From Sphingobacteriaceae bacterium (lineage in GTDB: Bacteria; Bacteroidota; Bacteroidia; B-17B0; Aurantibacillaceae), in assembly GCA_002319075.1 (NCBI GenBank), contig NVQB01000001.1:992001-1056000 (forward strand): a DNA stretch of 64,000 bases, given 5' to 3'. The position numbers were made by a program, and so were the translations under genes. The stretch's first letter is position 1; every line of letters starts with the position of its first letter. The notes below the pieces were generated by a model, which was not told the DNA's origin, searched no databases, and saw nothing but the letters and a program-made list of their open reading frames with translations. Shown here in pieces: positions 36,772 through 45,235 of the stretch.

Positions 36772-37284
36772 AACTTTCGTTTTAAGTTTATAAGTAAATA
36801 GTAAAAGATACTAGTGTTTCTTGAGTAAATATTTCAAATGTGATGCCACCAGGGGAGAACAAAACTCGAAATAAAAAAACCCTTTGATAGCAAGGTCTTT
36901 AGAAACTCAAAAAAAATAAGACTTGAAATTTGAAGGCTTGAAAAAAAACAGAGAAATGAAATTTTAAACGAATTCCCGTTTTTGGGGCATTGTCTCCACA
37001 CCTCTCATTTACGGGAAGCCAGATTACACAAGCCTTACCGATCTTCCAGGTATTTTTTATTTTCAGCAAAACCAGAGGGCGCGAAATCCGCACCCAACAA
37101 TGCATAGCAGCCCATGCGCGTTCACATCCCCCTCTATAAGCTTGTTTCAGGGATCAAATTGTTAAAAAAGGGCCAATAATCGACTAATCCGCCATAATTT
37201 CGTCCAAATATGTTGACAAATGTGGTTTATATTATTATGTTTGACGCAAGCAAATAAATGTTTAACCCTTTAAATTAAAAAACA
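36772..37284. other. Long spacer upstream of hup
   Basis: About 510 bases without a credible gene. It contains the hup promoter at its right end. A 68-codon minus-strand frame (36899-37105) has composition unlike protein and no ribosome binding site. The block 36960-37130 is less AT-rich than its surroundings and could encode a small RNA, but I see no strong hairpin plus T tract. Confidence 0.45.
37213..37243 (+). promoter_or_regulatory. hup promoter
   Basis: TTGAC at 37213-37217 and TATGTTTG (a TAnnTTTG element, 37236-37243) are 20 bases apart, as in the Bacteroidota -33/-7 consensus. The leader to the ATG is about 35-40 bases. Confidence 0.75.
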
Positions 37285-37566
37285 ATGAACAAAGCAGAAT
37301 TAATTGATGCAATTGCATCTGGATCAAAATTAACAAAAGCAGACGCTGGTCGTGCTTTAGACTCTACTATTGAAGCAATTCACAAAGCTTTGAAAAAAGG
37401 CGATCGTATTGGTTTAGTAGGTTTCGGTGCATTCTCGGTTGCTAAACGCGCTGCACGTACCGGACGTAATCCTCAAACAGGAAAAGAAATTAAAATCGCT
37501 GCGAAAAAAGTAGTGAAATTTAAAGCTGGAGCTGATTTAGCTTCAACTGTAAATAAAGGAAAATAA
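37285..37566 (+). CDS. hup: HU-family DNA-binding protein
   Basis: 93 aa. [27 protein letters not shown] is the HU N-terminal helical dimer region. The DNA-binding arm follows: [30 protein letters not shown], with the conserved RNP turn. It compacts the chromosome and supports bending-dependent processes. Monocistronic, with a strong promoter and terminator. Confidence 0.97.
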   Translation: MNKAELIDAIASGSKLTKADAGRALDSTIEAIHKALKKGDRIGLVGFGAFSVAKRAARTGRNPQTGKEIKIAAKKVVKFKAGADLASTVNKGK

Positions 37567-37580
37567 TTTTTTCTGAAATA

Positions 37581-37614
37581 AAAAAGGTCATGAATCCGTT
37601 CATGACCTTTTTTT
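37581..37614 (+). terminator. Rho-independent terminator after hup
   Basis: A 14-bp stem AAAAAGGTCATGAA / TTCATGACCTTTTT with loop TCCG and a T run of eight. Confidence 0.95.
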
Positions 37615-37667
37615 TGTGCCTATACTTTTTCGGTGAGTAGTAATTGATCGTGCAAGGGGCTGAGCAA

Positions 37668-38744
37668 TTATTCTTTTGGTAGTTTGAGAAAAAAAGAAGA
37701 ACCATAATCTTCAAGGCTTTCAAACCAGATTTCTCCCCCCATCAATGTAACGAGTCTTTTCGCTATCGACAAACCAAGGCCTGAAGACTTTTCACCTTTT
37801 AAACCTGTTCGTCCAATATACTTCTCTTTAAAAATGCTCGGCTTAATAGAATCCGGAATTCCGATTCCATTATCTTTAAGGCAGATAATATAATCCGATT
37901 CATTTTCTGAAACCTCGATGGCAATTTCCCCACCTGGACGCGTAAACTTAATAGAATTGGACAGTATATTGTGAATTACCTGGAAAAACTTCACAGGATC
38001 AGAATTGATATTGAGATTGTGTAGATGAGAACTTACTTTAAAAGTTTTATCATCGTTCATAGCCCGCAATTTATCGAGTGTTACATTTATCTTCTCCATT
38101 ATATCAAAACGTGTTTTCTTCACGTAAGTGCGGGCAGATTCATGATGTTCTTCTCTTAAAAAATCGTTAACGATATCGATGCATTGCTGTGTATTCTCCT
38201 GAATAATACTAATAAGCTTTCTAACGTGCGTTTCATTATTCTGATTAATTCCATCCTGCAGCGAAGAAATCACATCTTTTGAAAGTAAGAGAGGTCCGCT
38301 AAGATTGTGTGTGAGCATATCCAGCATCGTATCTTTTTGCGCGGTATACTTTATGAGGTAATCTTCGTGAAGCTTTGTTTTAGTAACATCCTTTACAAAG
38401 GCAGTTACCAGGTCAGAATTATCAAGAATTAAAACATCACAACTCAGGTGTTTTATAGAATCGTCGGGAAATTTTAAACGAAATTCGGTGGTATTGATAC
38501 ATCCTTTTTCAATTAGTTCCTGGAAACGTGATTTCAGATATTCAAAATCTTCACTCAATACGTATTTTAAAATGGTTAAACTGCTTCCGAACAATAAGTC
38601 CGGACCCTGTTTCATTTCAAAAATATCGAGGAAATTACTGTTAACGTATACGAACTTATTTAGTCTACTATCATAAACTGCGATACCATCTTCGGTTAAT
38701 TCGCCAATTTTCTGTATAAAATTATAATCAGCAATTTGTTCCAT
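37668..38744 (-). CDS. PAS-domain sensor histidine kinase
   Basis: 358 aa, cytoplasmic. PAS domain (about 10-125, with GIAVYDSRLNKFVYVNSNFL), then a dimerisation helix with THNLSGPLLLSKDV (His146) and an HATPase with IHNILSNSIKFT, DNGIGIPDS and SGLGLSIAKRLV. The H-box is HNLSGP instead of the usual HELRTP, so the kinase is probably active but of a variant HisKA type. It starts six bases after the stop of the NarL-type regulator gene and probably phosphorylates it. Confidence 0.9.
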   Translation of the reverse strand: MEQIADYNFIQKIGELTEDGIAVYDSRLNKFVYVNSNFLDIFEMKQGPDLLFGSSLTILKYVLSEDFEYLKSRFQELIEKGCINTTEFRLKFPDDSIKHLSCDVLILDNSDLVTAFVKDVTKTKLHEDYLIKYTAQKDTMLDMLTHNLSGPLLLSKDVISSLQDGINQNNETHVRKLISIIQENTQQCIDIVNDFLREEHHESARTYVKKTRFDIMEKINVTLDKLRAMNDDKTFKVSSHLHNLNINSDPVKFFQVIHNILSNSIKFTRPGGEIAIEVSENESDYIICLKDNGIGIPDSIKPSIFKEKYIGRTGLKGEKSSGLGLSIAKRLVTLMGGEIWFESLEDYGSSFFLKLPKE

Positions 38745-38750
38745 TTTAGT

Positions 38751-39425
38751 TTATTCCATAAAAAGTTTGCTTGCGTACGCAAATGCAATAAGTTCAGCTA
38801 CATTCTTAACTTTTGCTTTATCAAATAGATGTTTGCGATGCGTTTCCACTGTTTTTTCAGAAATTTCGAGTTGATGCGCTATTTGTTTTGTTGAATATCC
38901 TTTTGAAATTTTTTCAAGAACACTTTTCTCCGATTTTGTAAAAGGTTCACTAATAGCTTTTAAAAGCGGTTCATCCTGTTTGATAAATTTAGCTGAATTT
39001 TTTGTTTTGGCAACAATTTCTTTGCAAAGAAACCACTTACCTTCATTTACCCGCCTTATAGCATTTAAAAGTTCTACATGGCCGGAAAGTTTAGAAACAA
39101 AGCCTGTAGCACCCTTACCGAAAATTTTATTTACGTTTTCAACATTATCATACATTGAATGTGCTACAATTTTTATGGATGGGTATTTCGAAATAATCAT
39201 TTCGCAGACATCAAATCCATTTATACCCTTTTTATCTTTGGTGTAGAGTTGCAAATCCAGGATAAACACATCAATTTTATTTTCGGCTATAAACGTGTCG
39301 AGTTCGGTGAGCTCAAAATCCTTTTCAATCATTTCAATATCTTCATATTGGGATAAAAGATAATTTACTCCTTCTTTAACAACTTTGTAGTCTTCAATAT
39401 AAAAAACTCTTGTTTTTTGATTCAT
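38751..39425 (-). CDS. NarL/FixJ-family response regulator
   Basis: 224 aa. The receiver starts TRVFYIEDYKVV and has Asp57 in VFILDLQLYTKD. The C-terminal LuxR-type HTH reads VLEKISKGYSTKQIAHQLEISEKTVETHRKHLF. First gene of a two-gene unit with the PAS kinase; the signal is unknown, but a cytoplasmic PAS points to a redox or metabolic cue. Confidence 0.94.
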   Translation of the reverse strand: MNQKTRVFYIEDYKVVKEGVNYLLSQYEDIEMIEKDFELTELDTFIAENKIDVFILDLQLYTKDKKGINGFDVCEMIISKYPSIKIVAHSMYDNVENVNKIFGKGATGFVSKLSGHVELLNAIRRVNEGKWFLCKEIVAKTKNSAKFIKQDEPLLKAISEPFTKSEKSVLEKISKGYSTKQIAHQLEISEKTVETHRKHLFDKAKVKNVAELIAFAYASKLFME

Positions 39426-39725
39426 AAATTATTGCCTTGTACGTTTTGAGCGGTCGTAAATCTACTCATTATTTAACCAGATAAAATCAGGGTTTTACCT
39501 TAGAAATGCTGTATTAGCGCTAAGCAGAACACAAAAGTAAATCTTGCATCACTTTGTTCTCCTAAAACCAAAATTCATTTTAGCATAGTTTATTTACCGT
39601 TTTCAATTTAAAAAAGATAAATTTTTACACTAAATAAAAAGCAAAGCTAATGCCACCTTTTTGTTAAAAAAAAGAAGGCAGAATGCTTTAAAAAACACAG
39701 AGAAAAACCTACTCGAAAATGTAAG
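39426..39725. other. Spacer upstream of the NarL-type regulator
   Basis: About 300 AT-rich bases containing the promoter of the regulator-kinase pair and the 3' end of the GlxA-type gene. No coding frame, hairpin or repeat of note. Confidence 0.5.
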
Positions 39726-40715
39726 TTAGGCTGCTGCGGTTTCCTTATTATAGCGATTCCTATACTCTATGGGCGAAAGTCCGGCAATTTTTTTAAAAGT
39801 TGTTCGAAAAGCTTTTGTATCAGTATATCCCACATCGTACATAACCTCATTTATATTTTTACGACTCGTTTCAAAACTTTTTTTAGCTGCTTCAATCTTC
39901 ACGCGCTGAATATATTCTACCACTGTATTGCTGGTTGCTTTTTTAAAACGTCGCTCCAAACTTCGCCTTCCCAACGCAAACATGTCGGCCAGCTGTTCTA
40001 CAGTCAATTTATCCTGGAAATTGTTTTCGATAAACTCCTGCGCTTTCTTTACGGGTTCATCCAGATGATCTTTTTGCCCTGTAAATATACTGAAGGAGGC
40101 CTGGCTTCCCCTGTCAATTTCTATTTCGTACATCTTGGCACAAAAAAGCATGGTATCACGGCCAACATATTTTTCCACGAGATACAAAAGTAAATTCCAA
40201 AAAGAGTTTGCACCTCCACTGGAATAAATTCCATTTTCATCGGTGATTATTTTTTCAGAAACAAGATTTGTCTCCGGAAACATTTTTCTGAAATCGTTTG
40301 CCGCATACCAATGTGTTGCGCATGTCTTGCCATCGAGCATGCCGGTTGAGGCCAATAAAAAAGCTCCTACACAAAGGCTCGCAATTTCAGATCCACCTTT
40401 CCGTTGTTCGATCAGCCATGGAAAAAACTGTTTATTCATTTCAATAATTTTATTCCAATCTCCATTCACCGGAGGAATAATTATCAAATCAGATTGATGT
40501 TTATCTTCTATGCTGAGATCGGGATTCACTGTAAACAGATCGTCATACATGTGAGGCTCTGTGGTTAAGCCAATAAGCTTTACACTAAAAAAGGACTCCC
40601 TGCCTGTATTTACCAGAAATTCGTTTACCTTATTAAAAAGAAAATAGGTACCCTGCAAGCAGGTTAACGTTAGCGGTCCTTTTGGAACCAGAATAGAGAT
40701 GTTTTTTTTCTTCAT
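39726..40715 (-). CDS. GlxA-type transcriptional regulator (DJ-1/PfpI plus AraC HTH)
   Basis: 329 aa. The N-terminal DJ-1/PfpI domain (about 5-200) has the nucleophile-elbow-like ASLCVGAFLLASTG and YSSGGANSFWNLLLYL. The C-terminal AraC HTH has TVEQLADMFALGRRSLERRF and INEVMYDVGYTDTKAFRTTF. The family activates catabolic genes in response to amine-type compounds in known members; here the effector is unknown. It is divergent to the VOC protein gene, separated by about 130 bases. Confidence 0.92.
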   Translation of the reverse strand: MKKKNISILVPKGPLTLTCLQGTYFLFNKVNEFLVNTGRESFFSVKLIGLTTEPHMYDDLFTVNPDLSIEDKHQSDLIIIPPVNGDWNKIIEMNKQFFPWLIEQRKGGSEIASLCVGAFLLASTGMLDGKTCATHWYAANDFRKMFPETNLVSEKIITDENGIYSSGGANSFWNLLLYLVEKYVGRDTMLFCAKMYEIEIDRGSQASFSIFTGQKDHLDEPVKKAQEFIENNFQDKLTVEQLADMFALGRRSLERRFKKATSNTVVEYIQRVKIEAAKKSFETSRKNINEVMYDVGYTDTKAFRTTFKKIAGLSPIEYRNRYNKETAAA

Positions 40716-40844
40716 CTTGCTGGATTATATAAGTCAAAAATAAAGTAAATATTTGTCGCGATCAACCCTTTATATTGGCGCACTTACACCTCCCGTTTTA
40801 ATCCCCTTCTCCCTACTTTTGTTCACAACGTATTCCGAAAAAAA

Positions 40845-41240
40845 ATGGCGCACCTTAATGTTTATCTCACTTTTAACGGCAACTGCCGGGAAGCCATGTC
40901 TTTTTACAAAGAATGTTTGGGCGGCAATCTGGAAATGCAAAGTGTTGAAGATTCGCCCATGGCCCAACAGTGGCCTGCAGAAGTTCAAAACAATATTTTA
41001 CATGCCAGTTTAAAGAATGACACGCTTGTACTCCTTGGTTCTGATATGGGTTCTGAAGGACTTATTAAAGGCACAACCATTTCACTTGCACTGGCTTGTA
41101 CCTCTGAGCGGGAAATTGAAACTGTTTTTAAAAATCTTTCGCAGGAAGGAAAAATAACTCATCCCTTACATAAGTTTTACGACGGAATTATTGGCGCCTT
41201 AACAGATAAGTACGGCATGAATTGGCTCTTTAAACTCTAG
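40845..41240 (+). CDS. VOC-family (PhnB/glyoxalase-like) protein
   Basis: 131 aa. MAHLNVYLTFNGNCREAMSF with YKECLGG is the usual PhnB-like start, and EGLIKGTTISLALACTSERE plus TDKYGMNWLFKL complete the beta-alpha-beta-beta-beta pattern. It is a cytoplasmic metal-dependent or ligand-binding member of the vicinal-oxygen-chelate superfamily; substrate unknown. It starts a plus-strand group that includes ArsR and AHSA1 genes. Confidence 0.88.
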   Translation: MAHLNVYLTFNGNCREAMSFYKECLGGNLEMQSVEDSPMAQQWPAEVQNNILHASLKNDTLVLLGSDMGSEGLIKGTTISLALACTSEREIETVFKNLSQEGKITHPLHKFYDGIIGALTDKYGMNWLFKL

Positions 41241-41278
41241 CAGAGAAATTCAGACCACATTCAACTTACATTTTATAA

Positions 41279-41491
41279 ATGACCGAAGTTTTTAAAACAA
41301 ATGTTCAACACTCAGCCGAAGCAAAACTTCTCGCCAGGTTTATTGAATGGGACTTACCGGACTGTGAAGCGAGTTTTGATCTGGAAGACTGCGATAAAAT
41401 TTTGCGCGTACAAAGCCAGGGAGCATTTCTAAACAGAGAAAAAATTATTTCTCTGTTTAACCACCTTGGGTTTACTGCGGAGGTTTTATAA
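41279..41491 (+). CDS. Conserved small protein of unknown function
   Basis: 70 aa. MTEVFKTNVQHSAEAKLLAR, then FDLEDCDKILRVQSQG and a final FNHLGFTAEVL. The pattern (VFKTNV at the start, FDLxDCDxxLRV in the middle, hydrophobic GF/Y-EVL at the end) suggests a ferredoxin-like beta-alpha-beta fold, like a heavy-metal-associated domain without the CxxC. It lies 38 bases after the VOC gene and is probably translated. Function unknown. Confidence 0.65.
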   Translation: MTEVFKTNVQHSAEAKLLARFIEWDLPDCEASFDLEDCDKILRVQSQGAFLNREKIISLFNHLGFTAEVL

Positions 41492-41614
41492 CAAGTTTGA
41501 TAAAAATATAGAACACCAACATGCAAACGCTGTTATTGAATGTTTGAACAGCTGCATACTATGTTAATTCTTCAAATGAATTTAATTTTTTGTGAAAGAA
41601 ACTACTAAAATAAA

Positions 41615-41661
41615 TTTGCGTAACCGATCGGCTTCATATATATTTGTAACCGATCAGTTAC
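41615..41661 (+). promoter_or_regulatory. arsR promoter with candidate operator
   Basis: TTTG (41615-41618) and TATATTTG (41639-41646) are 20 bases apart, the Bacteroidota promoter layout. GTAACCGATC occurs twice as a direct repeat (41620-41629 and 41646-41655), on both sides of the spacer. The second copy is part of the imperfect palindrome GTAACCGATCAGTTAC, which covers the start site. The arrangement fits repression by the ArsR protein encoded next. Confidence 0.7.
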
Positions 41662-41665
41662 AGAT

Positions 41666-42079
41666 ATGATGAGAAGAGATGTTTTCCAGGCTATTGCCGA
41701 CCCTACCCGCAGGGCAATTATACAAATGGTTTCACAGCGATCGTTGAATCTGAATTCTGTGGCTGAAAAGTTTGACGTAAGCCGCCCGGCCATCTCCAAG
41801 CATATTAAAATACTTACGGAGTGTGGGCTGATAGTGATCCATCAGCAAGGCAGAGAACGTTACTGCGAAGCTAAACTTGACAAACTGAAAGAAATATCTA
41901 CCTGGGTAGAACATTACAAACAATTCTGGAATACAAAACTTGATGCACTTGAACTTTACGTAACACAACTTCACCCTGCAGCCAGCTCAGCTACCCCTCG
42001 CGGTGAAAAAACAAAAACCAAACTAAAAAATAAATCACCTTTAAAATCAAAAATAAATGGAAGCAAAAAACGAAAATGA
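41666..42079 (+). CDS. ArsR/SmtB-family transcriptional regulator
   Basis: 137 aa; a second ATG lies one codon later. Winged HTH: FQAIADPTRRAIIQMV, then SLNLNSVAEKFDVSRPAISKHIKILTECGLI. There are no metal-binding Cys pairs, so it belongs to the metal-independent AHSA1-associated subgroup. The tail GEKTKTKLKNKSPLKSK is strongly basic and overlaps the start of the next gene by 23 bases. It probably represses itself and the SRPBCC gene. Confidence 0.92.
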   Translation: MMRRDVFQAIADPTRRAIIQMVSQRSLNLNSVAEKFDVSRPAISKHIKILTECGLIVIHQQGRERYCEAKLDKLKEISTWVEHYKQFWNTKLDALELYVTQLHPAASSATPRGEKTKTKLKNKSPLKSKINGSKKRK

Positions 42080-42557
42080 GCTGGTAATAACCCGCACAAT
42101 CAACGGACCGCGCGACTTAATCTTTAAAGCATTTACAGAAGCCGAACATTTAAAACACTGGTGGGGCCCTGTAGGATTCGAATTAAAAGTAATAACATTA
42201 GATGTGCGTGAGGGTGGCACCTTTCACTACTCCATGAAAGATGCCAAAGGACAGGAAACCTTTGGTCTTTTTAAATACAAAAAAATAAACGCCCCCGAAA
42301 GCATTGAATTCACAAATGGGTTTGCCGACAAAGACGGTAATCTTATTAAGAATGCTTTTCTTCCCGTTTTTCCATTAGAAGTTTACAATATTTGGAAATT
42401 CACAGAAGAAAATGGAAAAACCATATTGAGCTTACGTGGCACTCCATACAATGCAAGTGCTGAAGAAGAAAAAGCATTTGCCGATATGCACGCAGGCATG
42501 AACCAGGGATTTGGTGGCACTTTCGATCAATTGGAAACTTACCTAAAAACCCTGTAA
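42057..42557 (+). CDS. SRPBCC/AHSA1-domain protein
   Basis: 166 aa. The START-like domain shows ELVITRTINGPRDLIFKAF, HLKHWWGPVGFELKVI, GGTFHYSM and GMNQGFGGTFDQLETYL, the standard AHSA1 landmarks. These proteins bind hydrophobic ligands in a deep pocket; no ligand can be named. Translation is coupled to the upstream ArsR gene by overlap, the common ArsR-AHSA1 pair. Confidence 0.93.
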   Translation: MEAKNENELVITRTINGPRDLIFKAFTEAEHLKHWWGPVGFELKVITLDVREGGTFHYSMKDAKGQETFGLFKYKKINAPESIEFTNGFADKDGNLIKNAFLPVFPLEVYNIWKFTEENGKTILSLRGTPYNASAEEEKAFADMHAGMNQGFGGTFDQLETYLKTL

Positions 42558-42637
42558 ACTTAAAGTAAGAAATTGCTTAGTGATTTTAAAATTCAGATAT
42601 TTAAATTACAGATCTAAAACCTTAAAAAAAAATAGTC

Positions 42638-43021
42638 ATGAAAAAAACAAAAATTATTTACTGGATCTTTACCGGCTTATTCTCATTACTAATGCTGTTC
42701 TCGTCGATTGGAGCACTTACGGGCGATCCTCAGGGTGTTGAGTTTATGAATAGCCTCCACTATCCCGCATATCTTGCAGGATTTTTAAGCGTAGCAAAAA
42801 TCCTTGGGGTTATTGCAATTTTAATTCCTGGTTATCCACGCATTAAAGAATGGGCTTACGCAGGACTTGTTTTTGATTTGGCAGGCGCTACCTATTCACA
42901 AATAGCATCGCACATGCCAATGGAAGGATTATTTTTTATGCTGATTTCTTTTATACTTGCTTTTGGTTCATATTTCTATTACCATAAAAAAACGAAAGAA
43001 GAAGGCAAACCGACTATTTGA
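42638..43021 (+). CDS. DoxX-family membrane protein
   Basis: 127 aa with four hydrophobic helices (about 7-26, 45-65, 70-90, 95-115). The pattern YWIFTGLFSLLMLFSSIGAL, then LGVIAILIPGYPRIKEWAY and FDLAGATYSQIA is the DoxX-like four-TM type. It probably acts with the ArsR/AHSA1 pair; members are associated with redox and stress functions but no activity is settled. Confidence 0.85.
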   Translation: MKKTKIIYWIFTGLFSLLMLFSSIGALTGDPQGVEFMNSLHYPAYLAGFLSVAKILGVIAILIPGYPRIKEWAYAGLVFDLAGATYSQIASHMPMEGLFFMLISFILAFGSYFYYHKKTKEEGKPTI

Positions 43022-43039
43022 TCTTTTTCAAAAAAACCT

Positions 43040-44437
43040 ATGAACGCACCCCTACAACAAACCAGATTTTCGAAATACTTTTCTATTATTAAACAATCTC
43101 TTAACGGGGAAGAACAAGATTACACGCAGGGAAGTATTCCACGTGCTGTATTCCTGCTTGCCATACCAATGATATTAGAGTTGAGCCTGGAAAGTGTGTT
43201 TGCAATAGTGGACATGTTTTTTGTTGGCAAGCTGGGTGAAAATGCCATTGCTACAGTGGGTTTAACAGAGTCGGTTATTACTTTAATTTATTCTGTTGCT
43301 ATAGGCCTTAGCACCGGCGCAACAGCCATTGTAGCAAGACGTATTGGCGAGAAAAACCCAGAAGCTGCAGCCCATGCCGGGGCACAAGCACTAGTAATTG
43401 CGGTGGTAATTACTTTTTTTCTCAGCATTGCCGGGGTAATTTTTTCAGGGGACATTTTGCAGGTGATGGGCGCCAGTAAAGAGGTTGTGGAAGAAGGCAC
43501 GAGCTTTACACAAATAATGTTTGGTGGAAGTATTGTCATAATGCTGATCTTCCTGATTAATGGAATTTTCAGAGGCGCCGGCAATGCGGCAATGGCCATG
43601 AAAAGTTTGTGGATAGCCAGTATTGTCAACATTGTTCTTTGCCCCATTTTTATTCACGCGTTCGGTTTAAAAGGCGCTGCCATTGCAACGGTTATTGGCA
43701 GAAGTACCGGCGTGCTTTACCAGGTGTATCATCTTATAAAAGGAAGCGGGATTTTAAAATTTCATCTCCATCATTTTAAAACTGACTGGACACTTATTAA
43801 ATCGGTGATTACGGTTGCCTGGCCTGCCACTATACAATTTATTATCGCCAGCGGAAGTTGGATTGTTCTCTCGCGTTTGGTTGCTGAAACAGATGGCACA
43901 AGTGCTTCAGCAGGTTACCAGATAGCCATCCGTAATATGGTGTTCTTTATTTTACCAGCCTGGGGGCTGAGTAATGCCGCAGCAACATTGGTGGGACAAA
44001 ATCTGGGAGCCAAACAAATTGAAAGAGCTGAACGTAGCGTATTGATCACCGCCAAATACAATGCAATTTTCATGAGTTTTGTAATGATTCTCTTCGTCTT
44101 TTTTTCCACACCCATCATTCGTTTTTTCAGTCACGATGAAGCCGTGATAGCTTATGGAGCACGTGCATTACAGATCATTGGAACAGCTTATGTTTTTTAC
44201 GGCATATCTATGGTTATGATCCAGGCCCTGAATGGTGCCGGTGATACGCGCACTCCTACACTTATTAACTTTTTCGGATTCTGGATCTTCCAGATTCCTT
44301 TCGCGTATTTCATGGCCAAGGGATTAGATCTTGGTTCTACGGGGGCTTTTATCGCAGTTCCTGTAGCAGAAACACTTATTGCCTTAGTAGCCTGGTACTA
44401 TTTTAAGAAAGGCAAATGGAAAAACGTAAAAGTATGA
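43040..44437 (+). CDS. MATE-family efflux transporter
   Basis: 465 aa with about twelve TM helices in two homologous halves. MATE landmarks: IPMILELSLESVFAIVDMFF near the start, GLSTGATAIVARRIGEKNPE, and RGAGNAAMAMK in the first half; GLSNAAATLVGQNLGAKQIE and LNGAGDTRTPTLIN in the second. It exports cationic or lipophilic compounds using a sodium or proton gradient. It follows DoxX by 18 bases, so it belongs to the arsR unit. Confidence 0.95.
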   Translation: MNAPLQQTRFSKYFSIIKQSLNGEEQDYTQGSIPRAVFLLAIPMILELSLESVFAIVDMFFVGKLGENAIATVGLTESVITLIYSVAIGLSTGATAIVARRIGEKNPEAAAHAGAQALVIAVVITFFLSIAGVIFSGDILQVMGASKEVVEEGTSFTQIMFGGSIVIMLIFLINGIFRGAGNAAMAMKSLWIASIVNIVLCPIFIHAFGLKGAAIATVIGRSTGVLYQVYHLIKGSGILKFHLHHFKTDWTLIKSVITVAWPATIQFIIASGSWIVLSRLVAETDGTSASAGYQIAIRNMVFFILPAWGLSNAAATLVGQNLGAKQIERAERSVLITAKYNAIFMSFVMILFVFFSTPIIRFFSHDEAVIAYGARALQIIGTAYVFYGISMVMIQALNGAGDTRTPTLINFFGFWIFQIPFAYFMAKGLDLGSTGAFIAVPVAETLIALVAWYYFKKGKWKNVKV

Positions 44438-44542
44438 TTTCTACCCTGGAGATATTGCCACTAAAAGATCCGTTTTTTTGAATAATTCTCTCTCCTGATT
44501 TTTAAACTGCCATTTCCTGAAAGCCAATTTTTCCAAAATAAA

Positions 44543-44572
44543 ATATACCGATCGGTATATTAACTATATTTG
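44543..44572 (+). promoter_or_regulatory. tetR promoter with perfect 18-bp operator palindrome
   Basis: ATATACCGATCGGTATAT (44543-44560) is a perfect palindrome. It is followed at 44565-44572 by TATATTTG, a TAnnTTTG -7 element. The palindrome lies in the spacer of this promoter, so a bound TetR would block its own gene. A near copy lies in front of the next operon. Confidence 0.82.
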
Positions 44573-44594
44573 ATCTCAATTTAGAATCTGGATC

Positions 44595-45188
44595 ATGTCG
44601 AAAGCAGAAAAAACAAGAGCGTTTATCATTGAGAAATCTGCGTCAATCTTTAATAAAAAAGGATATGCGGGAACATCGTTACAGGATTTAATAAAAGCAA
44701 CGGGACTTACAAAGGGCTCTATTTACGGCAATTTCGAAAACAAAGACGAAGTGGCCACGGCAGTTTTCAATTATAATATCAAAGGAGTTCACAGGCGTAT
44801 TTCCGAATATGTTAGTCGTAGTACAACCTGTACCGAAAAACTTATAGCTATAACAGATTACTACCGCGAAAACTGGAAAACGGTTTTTGAAAGAGGTGGT
44901 TGTCCGTTACAAAATGCCTCTGTAGAGGCGGATGACAATCTTCCTTTTTTAAAGGCAGATGTTCAAAGTAGCGTAAAACGATGGGCTCAAAGTATCGGTA
45001 AAATCATAGAGGCAGGAAAAGAAAAGGGCGAATTCAAAAAGAACATCTCCAGCGAAGAGTACGCCTATACTATTATAACTTTATTGGAAGGTGGCATAAT
45101 GCTTGGAAAAATTACGAATAACTCGAAACTGCTTATATCAGCGCTCAACAGAATAGTAACTATTGTAAAAACCGAAATCAAGAACTAG
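44595..45188 (+). CDS. TetR/AcrR-family transcriptional regulator
   Basis: 197 aa. The HTH is typical: IEKSASIFNKKGYAGTSLQDLIKATGLTKGSIYGNFENKDEV. The C-terminal half has the TetR_C pattern with GGCPLQNASVEADD and AYTIITLLEGGIMLGKI, as seen in YxaF/LmrA-like regulators. It is probably an autorepressor that also controls the downstream thiolase-KAS operon; acyl-CoA or a related metabolite is a likely ligand by analogy. Confidence 0.92.
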   Translation: MSKAEKTRAFIIEKSASIFNKKGYAGTSLQDLIKATGLTKGSIYGNFENKDEVATAVFNYNIKGVHRRISEYVSRSTTCTEKLIAITDYYRENWKTVFERGGCPLQNASVEADDNLPFLKADVQSSVKRWAQSIGKIIEAGKEKGEFKKNISSEEYAYTIITLLEGGIMLGKITNNSKLLISALNRIVTIVKTEIKN

Positions 45189-45204
45189 TTTTTTTTAACC
45201 AAAA

Positions 45205-45222
45205 ATATACCGATTGGTATTA
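45205..45222 (+). promoter_or_regulatory. Second candidate TetR operator, before the thiolase-KAS operon
   Basis: ATATACCGATTGGTATTA lies between the tetR stop and the first thiolase ATG and differs from the tetR-promoter palindrome at three of 18 positions. The inner 14 bases differ at one. No clear -7 element lies between it and the ATG, so it may act on read-through or on an unrecognised promoter. Confidence 0.7.
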
Positions 45223-45235
45223 AAATAAAAGGAAA

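Noticed and set aside
36899-37105. 68-codon minus-strand open frame upstream of hup
   Set aside because: Composition is not protein-like (Trp/Cys/Phe-rich mix, FFLSF end), no ribosome binding site, and it lies in a promoter spacer.
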